A DNA stretch of 64,000 bases. Source: Acidobacteriota bacterium. GTDB taxonomy: Bacteria > Acidobacteriota > Terriglobia > Versatilivoradales > Versatilivoraceae. The position numbers and the translations under genes are program-made. Shown here piece after piece: positions 40,623 through 49,876 of the stretch (positions within the stretch are counted from its first letter, which is position 1; each line of letters begins with the position of its first letter). A model generated the notes under the pieces. It ran no database searches, was not told the origin of the DNA, and saw nothing but the letters and a program-made list of their open reading frames with translations. The stretch covers positions 62,001 through 126,000 of the forward strand of contig JAKEER010000513.1 in the NCBI GenBank assembly GCA_022616615.1, given 5' to 3'.

Positions 40623-40876
40623 ACTAGCTAAGCTAGCTTAGCTAAGCTAGAGGACTGCCAGGCCCCAGGCGGTCGAACCTGTATCTTAAGAACGCATCGT
40701 GGCCCTGGGTGAACTCGTCTGGTTTCTGTAGACGATCTTACTACTCAGGATTCCGCCCTTCCTTTCGTAATGCAAAAGCAGCGCAGATACTGGTCCCGTA
40801 CTGATCACTGTCTGCGCGATCCTAGCCGGCATAGAACCAACCATTGCCTCTCAAGGAGGTTTTCAACGCGACAAGC

Positions 40877-42124
40877 ATGAACGAGCCCAATGAACGAATC
40901 CGAGAGACTAGTTCGGTGATTGTGTCGGTATCTCATCGGCTGAGTGCTTGTCCGTCCACAGGCATTGACCGGGTATTGGCACTGTTGCTGGCAGTGCTGA
41001 TGGCTTATTGCGTACTTGGGGAGAAAGCTCTGTCCAAAGCACAGGAGAAGTTGCCGAAGAAGCCCAGGATTCTGTCTCGGACCAAAGTCTTCATCCACCC
41101 AGCCTCCGATATCAAAGACCCTGCCAACAGGAACGGTTTCAACCACGCTCCGAGTGTGACCCTTCTGCCGGACGGTCGCTTATTAGCAGTTTGGTTTTCC
41201 GGACCCTTCGAGGGATCATTGCGTCAATCGCTGATGGGATCCTATTCCTCCGATCACGGCTTCACATGGACAGCAGCACGAGTCGTGCAAGACTTCGGCG
41301 GCGGTTCTGATTTTGACCCGGCGTTCATCAGGAGCGGCAGCCGGAGCTTTCTTTTCTTCTCGGCGGGCATCAAGAAAGTCGCTGCCTGGGAGGAGATCCT
41401 CTATAAGCAGGTTAGTCCAAATGCCGAGGTAGGGGACAGCTCCATGAAAGTCTACAGCCGTTATACCGATGACTCGGGTCGAAACTGGTCCGATGCAGTA
41501 GTTGTTTATGGTGAGACGTCACACACCAGTCGAAGTAATGGCATCGAGCTCTCGACGGGTGAACTTCTTCTGCCAGTGCACCGACTTGGAACCAAGGCGG
41601 GCGGCGTGTTGAAGTCAGTCGATAAAGGTAGGACCTGGAAGCGTTTTGGCGTGATCGCGACACCCGCAGGCCAAGGAGGAGAGCCCTCAGTTGTGGAGTT
41701 GAAATCAGGGCGGATCATGATGGTGCTGCGCACGACGGACGGCTACCTTTGGCGTGCGTTTTCAGGGGACAAGGGAAAAACCTGGATGCTTCCAGAGAAC
41801 ACCGGCATGCGAGCGGGAGCGACCTCACATAGTCTTTTCAGGATGAAGGATGGGAGACTGGTTCTAACGCACAATCCTTCGACTCCGCCTCTGCGAACAC
41901 CTCTGACACTGAGGCTATCTTCGGATGATGGGAACTCGTGGGGTGAGCCGGTAACGTTGGCTGAGGTCGCCCTTCCGATTACGGGCCGCACTCACCAAGT
42001 CGCCTATCCCTCGCTTGCGGAATTGCCAGGCAAGATGTTGGTTGTGGTCTGGACCGAAATCTTCAGTCCTGATGAAGATCATGCCTATGGTGACATCCAT
42101 TCAGCCCGACTTCAGGTTAACTGA
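40877..42124 (+). CDS. Sialidase/BNR-repeat family secreted protein
   Basis: BNR motifs SYSSDHGFTWTAAR, YTDDSGRNWSDA, SVDKGRTWKRFG, SGDKGKTWML, SSDDGNSWGEP. Confidence 0.8.
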   Translation: MNEPNERIRETSSVIVSVSHRLSACPSTGIDRVLALLLAVLMAYCVLGEKALSKAQEKLPKKPRILSRTKVFIHPASDIKDPANRNGFNHAPSVTLLPDGRLLAVWFSGPFEGSLRQSLMGSYSSDHGFTWTAARVVQDFGGGSDFDPAFIRSGSRSFLFFSAGIKKVAAWEEILYKQVSPNAEVGDSSMKVYSRYTDDSGRNWSDAVVVYGETSHTSRSNGIELSTGELLLPVHRLGTKAGGVLKSVDKGRTWKRFGVIATPAGQGGEPSVVELKSGRIMMVLRTTDGYLWRAFSGDKGKTWMLPENTGMRAGATSHSLFRMKDGRLVLTHNPSTPPLRTPLTLRLSSDDGNSWGEPVTLAEVALPITGRTHQVAYPSLAELPGKMLVVVWTEIFSPDEDHAYGDIHSARLQVN

Positions 42125-42831
42125 CCGATGGTGCATTAAAGGATGTCACTCATCCACTCATCCTGCTGTGGTCTCGTTTGTGTGGGGTATGCTTGGCGGT
42201 CTCATAGCTCTCGTTCTTTTGGGCCAAGATAGGGGGTTTGGACGGTTTCCAGGGAGCGCTGCCGAATCCGCAAGCTACTTTTCGCCTAAGTCATGGACCA
42301 AGAAATCACTTGGTACTGGATCGTCATTGATGTCGATCAATTCCTTGCAAGGCATGGTCGTGCAACCTCAGAACATGTCGGACAGTCCGGGTAGGGTTTC
42401 TGGGAGGACTACCACTCAAAAGACTGGTCACCGTCCCTTGGACGTTGACAGGAACAATGGCATTGGAACCAGTGATGAGCGGCAATTAGTCCGGATCAGT
42501 CGCATCAGCTCTGCAGGGCGTGGGTTCTCTTCGATTGCGCTTGCATTCAGCTTCGGCGACATGCCGACGGCGTGCGTTTTACCTGGAATACCGTGCCGCT
42601 GATGGAATTCCCACTTTGGCGAAGAGCCGATCGATACGGGGCTTTGGCGGGTTTTCTTAAAGCTATGACAGCCGTTTTGGAGCTCAAGGTTTACTCGAAC
42701 GGTCGGGCGATGCGGGCCTGTCACACACCATTGCCCTCGTCATTATCTACCGGTCTGCTCGCTGGAATCGTCGCCAGTTATCTAACCTGCACCGAACCAG
42801 AAGAACAGTTGAATCGGATTCGTGCTCACGA

Positions 42832-42892
42832 CTGAGAAATATGACGATGTAGCGTACCTTTTGAGTCTTTTCTATACGAGGGTGACGGGCAA
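42832..42892 (-). pseudogene. 3' end fragment of an XRE-cupin regulator gene
   Basis: Minus-strand QKVRYIVIF resembles QQARYIVVFSQP at the end of the intact gene 53333-53893; nucleotide similarity gagaaatatgacgatgtagcgtaccttttgagtcttttctatacgaggg vs gagaaaatacgacgatgtaccgggcctgttgagtcttttgtattcgaggg. Confidence 0.65.
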
Positions 42893-43103
42893 TTCCGCCC
42901 TTTTCAGGGCTAGTCAATTATCGAAGATCGATGGGTTGTCCGGAGGTGGCGGTAGGAGACCCAAACATAACCCTAAGCGGGAGCCCTCCTTCTCATCCTA
43001 CTAATGGACGAAATCGAGGGCTCATTATAAAGGTTGGCAGAAATCGCAATCGATCTGGTTGGATAGCGGCGGATCCTCGGCTTCCCGTCCGGATTTCTGA
43101 AGT

Positions 43104-44429
43104 TTAGAGCACTTCCGCCACGGGCTCGCCCGTGTGGTCTTCTACCGAGTTAGCGATTTTAACCGGTCGGCCGATGGGGTGCATGTACTCTTTGTGCCAG
43201 TCGATCCCAAAGGCTTTGTAAACCGTGGCGAACAAGTCGCCAATGGTCACTCGTCGCCCATCGACCAGGTAGCCCCCCTTTTCATCGCTGGCTCCAACCA
43301 CTTGGCCTCCGCGAATCCCGCCTCCTCCGAGAGCGATCGACCAGCAGGGAGACCAGTGATCGCGCCCACCGTCCGGGTTGTGATAAGGAGTGCGGCCGAA
43401 TTCTCCCATGACCAGCACGAGGGTGGACTTCAGAAGGCCTCGTTGCTCTAGATCCTCGAGCAGTGCACATAGAGCCTGGTCCAGCAGCGGTACCAGCCGA
43501 TCCCTGTGCAGTCGGTCATTATTGGCGTGCGTGTCCCAGGCGTTGCCTCCAAAACCGGATGCCGTCACAAAGCGGCTGCCCGCTTCGACGAGGCGGCGGG
43601 CCAGCAAAACACTCTGCCCGAATCCATGCCGTCCGTAGGTGTCTTTGGTCTTGTCCGATTCTTTGGAAAGATCGAACGCTTCGCGGACCACCGGAGACAA
43701 AATCATGTTTTGTGCCTGCTGAACGAAGGGATCTCCTCCTCCATGCTCGGCGATTTTGGATTTCGCGCGGTACTGTTGGTCAACGAAATTCAAGAGAGAG
43801 CGGCGGTCTTCCAGTCGCTCCATGGTCATCCCCTTGGGCAAACTCAGGTCCGGAAGCTTGAAATCCTTAGCGCTTGGATCGGGCACGACCAAGGGGTCGT
43901 ATTCAGGTCCTAGAAAGGCTGCCTTGCCAAACTTCCGGTCGTTGGTCAACACATAAGGTGGTACGGCATTGCGCGGACCCATCTCCTTGGCAATGACGGA
44001 TGCGAAGCTGGGAAACTCCATGGCCGGATTGGGTCGATGGCCGGTGAAAGCGTAGTTAATGGCCTGAGGATGCATATTTTCCTCTGTGAACATCGTCCGG
44101 ATGATCGACAGCTTGTCCATTTTCTTGGACACCCGGGGTAGCAACTCCGAAACCTGAATGCCGGCAACATTAGTGGAAATGGGCCTGAACGGACTGTTGG
44201 GCTTCGGATCCCAAGTATCCATCTGACTGGGACCACCCTCCAGCCAGAGCAGGATGCAGGCCTGCGCTTTAGCCTTCGACGCGGTAGCCCCCGGCACAGC
44301 CGCCATTAGATCACTGGCACGCAGGTACTGGTCCAAGCTGATTCCCAATAGACTCAAGGAGCCAACGCGCAGAAAATCACGTCGTCGCAAGCCTTCCTCG
44401 CTACAGGTCAGACATCCAACTTTCTTCAT
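43104..44429 (-). CDS. DUF1501 family secreted protein
   Basis: GLRRRDFLRVGSLSLLGISLDQYL; CILLWLEGGPSQMDTWDPKPNSPF; VMGEFGRTPYHNPDGGRDHW. Confidence 0.92.
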   Translation of the reverse strand: MKKVGCLTCSEEGLRRRDFLRVGSLSLLGISLDQYLRASDLMAAVPGATASKAKAQACILLWLEGGPSQMDTWDPKPNSPFRPISTNVAGIQVSELLPRVSKKMDKLSIIRTMFTEENMHPQAINYAFTGHRPNPAMEFPSFASVIAKEMGPRNAVPPYVLTNDRKFGKAAFLGPEYDPLVVPDPSAKDFKLPDLSLPKGMTMERLEDRRSLLNFVDQQYRAKSKIAEHGGGDPFVQQAQNMILSPVVREAFDLSKESDKTKDTYGRHGFGQSVLLARRLVEAGSRFVTASGFGGNAWDTHANNDRLHRDRLVPLLDQALCALLEDLEQRGLLKSTLVLVMGEFGRTPYHNPDGGRDHWSPCWSIALGGGGIRGGQVVGASDEKGGYLVDGRRVTIGDLFATVYKAFGIDWHKEYMHPIGRPVKIANSVEDHTGEPVAEVL

Positions 44430-44463
44430 GATTCCATCCTCCTGATCAGAGGGGTCTACGTTT

Positions 44464-47145
44464 TCAGCTGGTCAAAAATTCCTGGGAATTCAGGAGCGCC
44501 CAGAGCAGATCTTCCACCACTTGTCGGCGCGATTTCCCCTTATTCTCGTCGGCCAGCAGGGCCGACTCCAATCCCGTCATTTCTTCCTTCGACGGCAATC
44601 GTGAAACCGCCGCCAGATAGAATTCTTCAATAATCTGCCGATTCGAGGCGCCACTCTTGAGCAGTCGGCCGATGCGACCTCCCTCCCTGGTGAGCTTCTC
44701 CGTAAAGGTAACTCCGACCAATCGGTGTAGCGCCTGCCGAAGATTGGGTTCTGCGTTGCGGTCAGGCAACTGCTCGCGCGTAGGCCGCCCGTAAATGTCC
44801 AGAAACTGAGAAGCATACAGATCCGGCGCCTTCAAATTAATGGCCCGCGTTCCTGCGGGTGCCTGCCCTCCGCCAGACTGAAAGATTTCGGGGATTTCGG
44901 TCACCTGAGAAATAGCGTCCAGGAGAATTTCCGCATCGAGCTGGCGAGGCCTCCTACGAGAAAAATTGCTCCGGTCCTCTGCGTTGGTCTCATTGGGCAC
45001 ACTGGAAAGCTGGTACGTGCGCGAGTGCACGATCCGTCGAATCAGCTGTTTCAAATCATATCTCTGCCTTTGGAAGTCTTGCGCCAGGACTTTCAACAAC
45101 TCGGGGTGAGTCGGCGGATTCGTGGAACGAAAATCATCCACCGGGTCGACGATCCCTCTCCCAAAAAAATAGCTCCACATGCGGTTGACCGCCGTCTCGG
45201 CAAACTCCGGCTGGGCGGTCATCCATTGACCCAAAGCAAGGCGAGGATCCTTGCGTTGTGAGACAGGCAATACCGTCCCGTCGAGAAATGTTGGCTCGAC
45301 TTCCTTCTTGGTGCGCGGATGGACGATTTTCCCCATATCTGCGAGTCGCCAGAATCCATTGCGATCGTCCGCCACGATGAAGTCTCCATCATTAGCCACG
45401 TTCAGGAACCAGAAAAAGGTCAGCCGTCGGAAGAAAGCTGTCATGCCCCAGAACTGGTCCTGTGACCAGTTCTCGAAGGGATGATTGTGACACTGAGCAC
45501 AATCTATCCGCCTGCCCAGAAACACTCGCACCTCTTCAGCCGCTGCATCCGGCGGCAAACGTGGCAGCAGCGCTTCCTGCATGTAATGCTTGGCCGCCGC
45601 GTCATAGCCCTGGGCCGCGATTCGCTCGCGGGCAATCTGATCATAAGGCTTGTTCTCCGCAATATTTCTATTCAACCACTCCCAATAGAACTGGCTGTCT
45701 TTGGTGCTTCCATTGGTTTGCGAGGCTATCCGAAAAAGGTCGGCAAAACGGAAGGTCCAGTAGTCCACATACTGGGGAGACGACAGCAGCTTCTCCAGCA
45801 GCTTCTCTCGCTTGTTGGGTTCCTGGTCGGCCAGAAACTCGCCTACTCGGCTTGCGGGCGGCAACAGGCCCGTCACATCCAGGCAAACTCGCCTCAAAAA
45901 CTCTGCGTCGCTCGCAAGCTCGGAAGGCAATACTTGAAACCTACGCAGCTTGGCAAAGATAATCTCATCAATGAAGTTCTTGGTCTCAATTTTCGGGTAA
46001 TTGACAATGCGTTCCGAGATGACGCCGAAGCTGGCACTCACATTGTATCCGGGAGCTCGGATCAGTACGGCCGTCTCACCTGTTTTAACAGCCTCCACCA
46101 AACCCTCCGATGAGACCTTCACGACTTCCGGATTGTTCGAAACATACAGCACCTGGTCGGTGATATCTTCCCAACGTCCGTTGGACAGATGCGCCGTGAC
46201 TAGCAACTGTCGGCGTCCGGCAGAATCGAGAACCGTCTCCCGCGGCCACACCTCCACCCGCTCGATGCGTTCGGCTCCCTCGTTTTCCTCTCCATAGGGT
46301 GCCCCACTGAGAATCCACGCCATCAACGTTTGATACTCCGTCGAGCCAACCCCAAATCGCTCGCCCCCTCCGTGTGGCACACTGAAGGTAGGCTTTAGCA
46401 AGAGCAAGCTCTTTTGCGGCTCCTTCAAATCGATTCGTGGAATCTTCGGTCCGGAAGACTCAGTCGCGAAGACGTGGTACGTCCCTCCTTCCGAGATCCA
46501 TTGGTAGTCCTCGCGCGGGTACACGCCATTAAGGGAGAGCTTGAATCCGCCACTTCCCTTGACACCGCCGTGGCAGTTACTTCCATTGCAGCCCCGCCTG
46601 GTAAAGATCGTCTCGACTTCACGGCGGAAGGTTGGCTGCCTTTCCTTCGCAGCATCCTCAACATGGATCGTTGTTTCAGCGCGGTACCCTTCCAGTTCCG
46701 CATTCAAAATCGTTGTGCCATTGGCCCGGGCCGTAACTCGACTTCCTGCGATCTGCGCCACTTGAGGATTTGCCAAAGAGATACGGCTCGCGGCCGTCAC
46801 ATCTTGTTCCATACTATCGGAATACTTCCCGATGACCACAAAGCGCTGCGCACCACGTGCCCCCCACAGCGTCACCTTTTCCGGAACCAGCCGCAAAGAC
46901 AGCAAGGAACCTGCTCTGTCATTTCCAGTCGCAGCGGAGCTCAGAGAAGCGGCCTGTTGCGATTTGTCACCATCGACTCTTCCGCGACCTCCTGTCGCCT
47001 GACCGACAGCCAAACACAGAAGGTCGAAACTCAACACCCCGGTGACAGCTAATCCGAATATGCAAAGCATGTGACATACGGATTTCACTACGCCTGCTTC
47101 AGTCACTAGAGTTCTTGGGTCCATGGGCCTTTGACTCCCGATCAA
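44464..47145 (-). CDS. DUF1549/DUF1553 secreted protein with Ig-like (BIG2-type) domains
   Basis: IFTRRGCNGSNCHGGVKGSGGFKLSLNG; DYWTFRFADLFRIASQTNG; QCHNHPFENWSQDQFW; AVNRMWSYFFGRGIVDPVDDFRSTNPPTHPELL. Confidence 0.9.
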   Translation of the reverse strand: MIGSQRPMDPRTLVTEAGVVKSVCHMLCIFGLAVTGVLSFDLLCLAVGQATGGRGRVDGDKSQQAASLSSAATGNDRAGSLLSLRLVPEKVTLWGARGAQRFVVIGKYSDSMEQDVTAASRISLANPQVAQIAGSRVTARANGTTILNAELEGYRAETTIHVEDAAKERQPTFRREVETIFTRRGCNGSNCHGGVKGSGGFKLSLNGVYPREDYQWISEGGTYHVFATESSGPKIPRIDLKEPQKSLLLLKPTFSVPHGGGERFGVGSTEYQTLMAWILSGAPYGEENEGAERIERVEVWPRETVLDSAGRRQLLVTAHLSNGRWEDITDQVLYVSNNPEVVKVSSEGLVEAVKTGETAVLIRAPGYNVSASFGVISERIVNYPKIETKNFIDEIIFAKLRRFQVLPSELASDAEFLRRVCLDVTGLLPPASRVGEFLADQEPNKREKLLEKLLSSPQYVDYWTFRFADLFRIASQTNGSTKDSQFYWEWLNRNIAENKPYDQIARERIAAQGYDAAAKHYMQEALLPRLPPDAAAEEVRVFLGRRIDCAQCHNHPFENWSQDQFWGMTAFFRRLTFFWFLNVANDGDFIVADDRNGFWRLADMGKIVHPRTKKEVEPTFLDGTVLPVSQRKDPRLALGQWMTAQPEFAETAVNRMWSYFFGRGIVDPVDDFRSTNPPTHPELLKVLAQDFQRQRYDLKQLIRRIVHSRTYQLSSVPNETNAEDRSNFSRRRPRQLDAEILLDAISQVTEIPEIFQSGGGQAPAGTRAINLKAPDLYASQFLDIYGRPTREQLPDRNAEPNLRQALHRLVGVTFTEKLTREGGRIGRLLKSGASNRQIIEEFYLAAVSRLPSKEEMTGLESALLADENKGKSRRQVVEDLLWALLNSQEFLTS

Positions 47146-47167
47146 ACGAACAGCTTAGTCTGGCGTT

Positions 47168-49201
47168 TCAGCTCTCATCTCCCGAAGGCTTATTGGCGCG
47201 GTCTTCCTTTACCTCATGGCTGGCCGGTTCGTCCGGTTTCACGACCATCATAGGAAACTCCTGTACGGGCAACGCAGCACCGAGTATCCCGCCGACCACC
47301 GGCTTGGCCGTAAGCCGCACCATGTGCGGAACGCGGGTGACAGGCGCATCCGGGGCCGCGACAAACAAGACGGTAACCTCCTGCTGAGCAGGGCGGTACA
47401 GCTCCTTTTTACCTTCATCTAGGATGGCTGGTCTTTCCGGCTGGATCCCGGTAGCGGGGAACACTGCGACCCCAGGCGGTAGGCCTTCGAAATTGAGAGC
47501 GATCTCGCCATTGAAGCCTTCCTCCTGCTCGGTCAAAACGACGATCTTCTTGACTCCCCCAGCCACGAGATTGAGATGCTGCACCTCCGGCCCGTCCGTA
47601 ATCGATCCGTCAAAGGTCCGCGCAAAAGAGGAAGCCACATCGATTCTCCCAACATGGGGAATTTGCGGTCGGACCGAGATGCGATAGCGAAAGTCGGGGC
47701 CACCATTTCGAGAGGTCACGTCCTCAACCTCTAACCGATATTCCCCACCGTGTTCAAAGTTGAAAATGACCTTGGAACGAATGACATTTGCCTTATACTC
47801 CCCACTCCCATAGGCGTAAACGTAAACATTGTTAAAAACTTCCTGATCGGATTCATCGAAAACTCCCACCCGCGGCGTAAAGAACGGGCCCGGCCTCTGC
47901 GGCGTCTGAATCTCGAAAGCCAGCCGCGTCCCATTTTTGACTTGGAACCTGAGCTTATCCACGTCCCCCGGCTGCTCAATCGTTCCCTCAATAAGGGCGG
48001 GGACTGCGATTTTCGGGACTTGTTTTGCTTCCCCCACCTCGTCATGCGACACCAATACCATTTCGGCGGTTGATTCTGCGGCAAGACCTTTGCCCTTTCC
48101 AGGTCCATTGCTTGTGGTTGTGGGGCCTTCACCGGTCGAGGCGACTCCCTGCGCCTCACGCCTCTCCGAGGGCTTCTCCAGCGGAACCACGACGGTCCTT
48201 GCCCTGAGTGCCTTCAGCCGATCGAGACCCAATTCGCGCGCGAAGTCACGTTCCTCCCAAGGTCCCTCAACTGGATGGGCCAGCGTGGCAGCCGCCAAAG
48301 AAAAATTACGCTGGGTGGCCGGCACAACCCGCAGTTGATAAGAGCAATCCGCACTGCCCTGTCCGAGAAAGGCGCCCACTTGAATGAGGAAGCGCCCCTT
48401 GCGCTCAAAACGGTATGTGAGACTAGGGTTCAGCTTCTTGGAGGCTCGGTTCGGCTCGTCGTTAAAGGCCAGCCGCCTGAGATCCAGCGAGCTAAACCAA
48501 GTTCCAGACGGTTCCCAGAGGGACAGCTGTGGATCAAAGCCACTCACATTGAGAATCTCAAAAAAAAGTTCCTGACCCTGCTGCGCCTCAAAGAAATAGG
48601 TGTCCACTTCTCCAGGCTTCCCGATTTTTCCACTGACCGCGACCGGGCCGGCCGGCAGACGCCGTGCCGCTAACGCCGCATCCTCCGGCAGGTCCTTTTC
48701 GAAGGTAAGCGGCTCCTCATGAACGACAAAAGATGAGGTATTGGAAACACCCCCCGGGGAAACGACTCGCAAGGAGTGACTCCCAATGCGAGCGTCCGCA
48801 GCCACTGCCAGTTCTACCACGGCACGGGACACGGTTCCTGCATTTACTGCCTCGCTACGCCTTGCCGGCTTAATGTCCTCGTCCCCGATCGGCTCAATTG
48901 TCTTGACTTCAGCTGTAATCGATGAGCAATCGACCAAGATGGCATAAGCCTCTTCGAGGCTGCGCCCCCGAACCTCAACCTGTAAACGTGCGCCGCGCGC
49001 CGCACCCAAGGGAGACAGAGAAAGGATTTGCGGTTCTGGCCTCGCCGTTGGTGCGGCCCGACCTGCTCCCGTCGATTCATTCTCGGCTGCAACCAACCGG
49101 TCGACAGCCATGAATACCGATGAGTAAAATACGAACGCCAACATCCAATGCAGCTTCATAGGCGCGCATCCCAAATATTCGCCCACACCCCGGAGAATCA
49201 A
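47168..49201 (-). CDS. Secreted protein with IPT-like and pre-peptidase C-terminal (PPC) domains
   Basis: SGKIGKPGEVDTYFFEAQQGQELFFEI and EGTIEQPGDVDKLRFQVKNGTRLAFEI repeats; signal peptide. Confidence 0.75.
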   Translation of the reverse strand: MILRGVGEYLGCAPMKLHWMLAFVFYSSVFMAVDRLVAAENESTGAGRAAPTARPEPQILSLSPLGAARGARLQVEVRGRSLEEAYAILVDCSSITAEVKTIEPIGDEDIKPARRSEAVNAGTVSRAVVELAVAADARIGSHSLRVVSPGGVSNTSSFVVHEEPLTFEKDLPEDAALAARRLPAGPVAVSGKIGKPGEVDTYFFEAQQGQELFFEILNVSGFDPQLSLWEPSGTWFSSLDLRRLAFNDEPNRASKKLNPSLTYRFERKGRFLIQVGAFLGQGSADCSYQLRVVPATQRNFSLAAATLAHPVEGPWEERDFARELGLDRLKALRARTVVVPLEKPSERREAQGVASTGEGPTTTSNGPGKGKGLAAESTAEMVLVSHDEVGEAKQVPKIAVPALIEGTIEQPGDVDKLRFQVKNGTRLAFEIQTPQRPGPFFTPRVGVFDESDQEVFNNVYVYAYGSGEYKANVIRSKVIFNFEHGGEYRLEVEDVTSRNGGPDFRYRISVRPQIPHVGRIDVASSFARTFDGSITDGPEVQHLNLVAGGVKKIVVLTEQEEGFNGEIALNFEGLPPGVAVFPATGIQPERPAILDEGKKELYRPAQQEVTVLFVAAPDAPVTRVPHMVRLTAKPVVGGILGAALPVQEFPMMVVKPDEPASHEVKEDRANKPSGDES

Positions 49202-49296
49202 TCACTTAATGGAAGGCCCGAGAGGTTGCTAGTCAGAGCCAAATGATTTCCTTTTGGTCTCGTGTGCATGCCAAACCTTACTTCGATGAAATGATT

Positions 49297-49324
49297 CTTG
49301 TCAAGAAAAGATATTCCTTATAAG
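49297..49324 (-). promoter_or_regulatory. Conserved promoter-like motif CYTATA-N13-CTTGACAMG
   Basis: Minus strand CTTATA-aggaatatctttt-CTTGACAAG upstream of the 49201 operon. Confidence 0.6.
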
Positions 49325-49693
49325 AGACGAGTCTAGTCGATTCCTGACGCACGGTTTTCCCCAGTTCGAAATCTCCACTGCGGTGCAGAGTGCAAAGATT
49401 CGACATGGCTTGGGCACCCGGATCAGACCAAGGCCAAACGTCTTCCTGTGGAGATCAGAGCAATGTCTAAAAGCGCATCAGGATAGCCCCTCGTCTTGCG
49501 ATGCAAGGCAAGTCATAACGTCCACTGGTTATTCTCCTGAAGCCCAGTATCTTCTCGAAGAATTCTGGCGGCGTGCCGTCCCAGCTTTTCCGTCAGTGCG
49601 GCTCACAAGGGCGAAACTACCAATATGTTGGCGACGCGGGCTTGTTCGACCCAGAGGTCTCAGAAGAGCTTTGTCCTCTTAACTGATGGATTA

Positions 49694-49721
49694 CTTATAG
49701 TGAACATTTTTTCTTGACAAG
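49694..49721 (+). promoter_or_regulatory. Conserved promoter-like motif CYTATA-N13-CTTGACAMG
   Basis: CTTATA-gtgaacatttttt-CTTGACAAG upstream of TonB receptor 49877. Confidence 0.6.
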
Positions 49722-49876
49722 AATCATTTTTCGAAATAGGTTTTTGCCATCCACACGGGACCAAAAGCAAATCACCTGATTCTCCGACTAGGATTCAACA
49801 CTGTACGAATTGTGATGAACTTAGAAGCTGCTGAATGGTCTCCTCTGAAGCATCTTGAAAACTCAAGGAGGGAACT

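Noticed and set aside
42126-42830. ORF 42015-42602 and neighbours as new genes
   Set aside because: No start/RBS support or domain recognised; overlaps the end of the sialidase-like gene and looks degraded.
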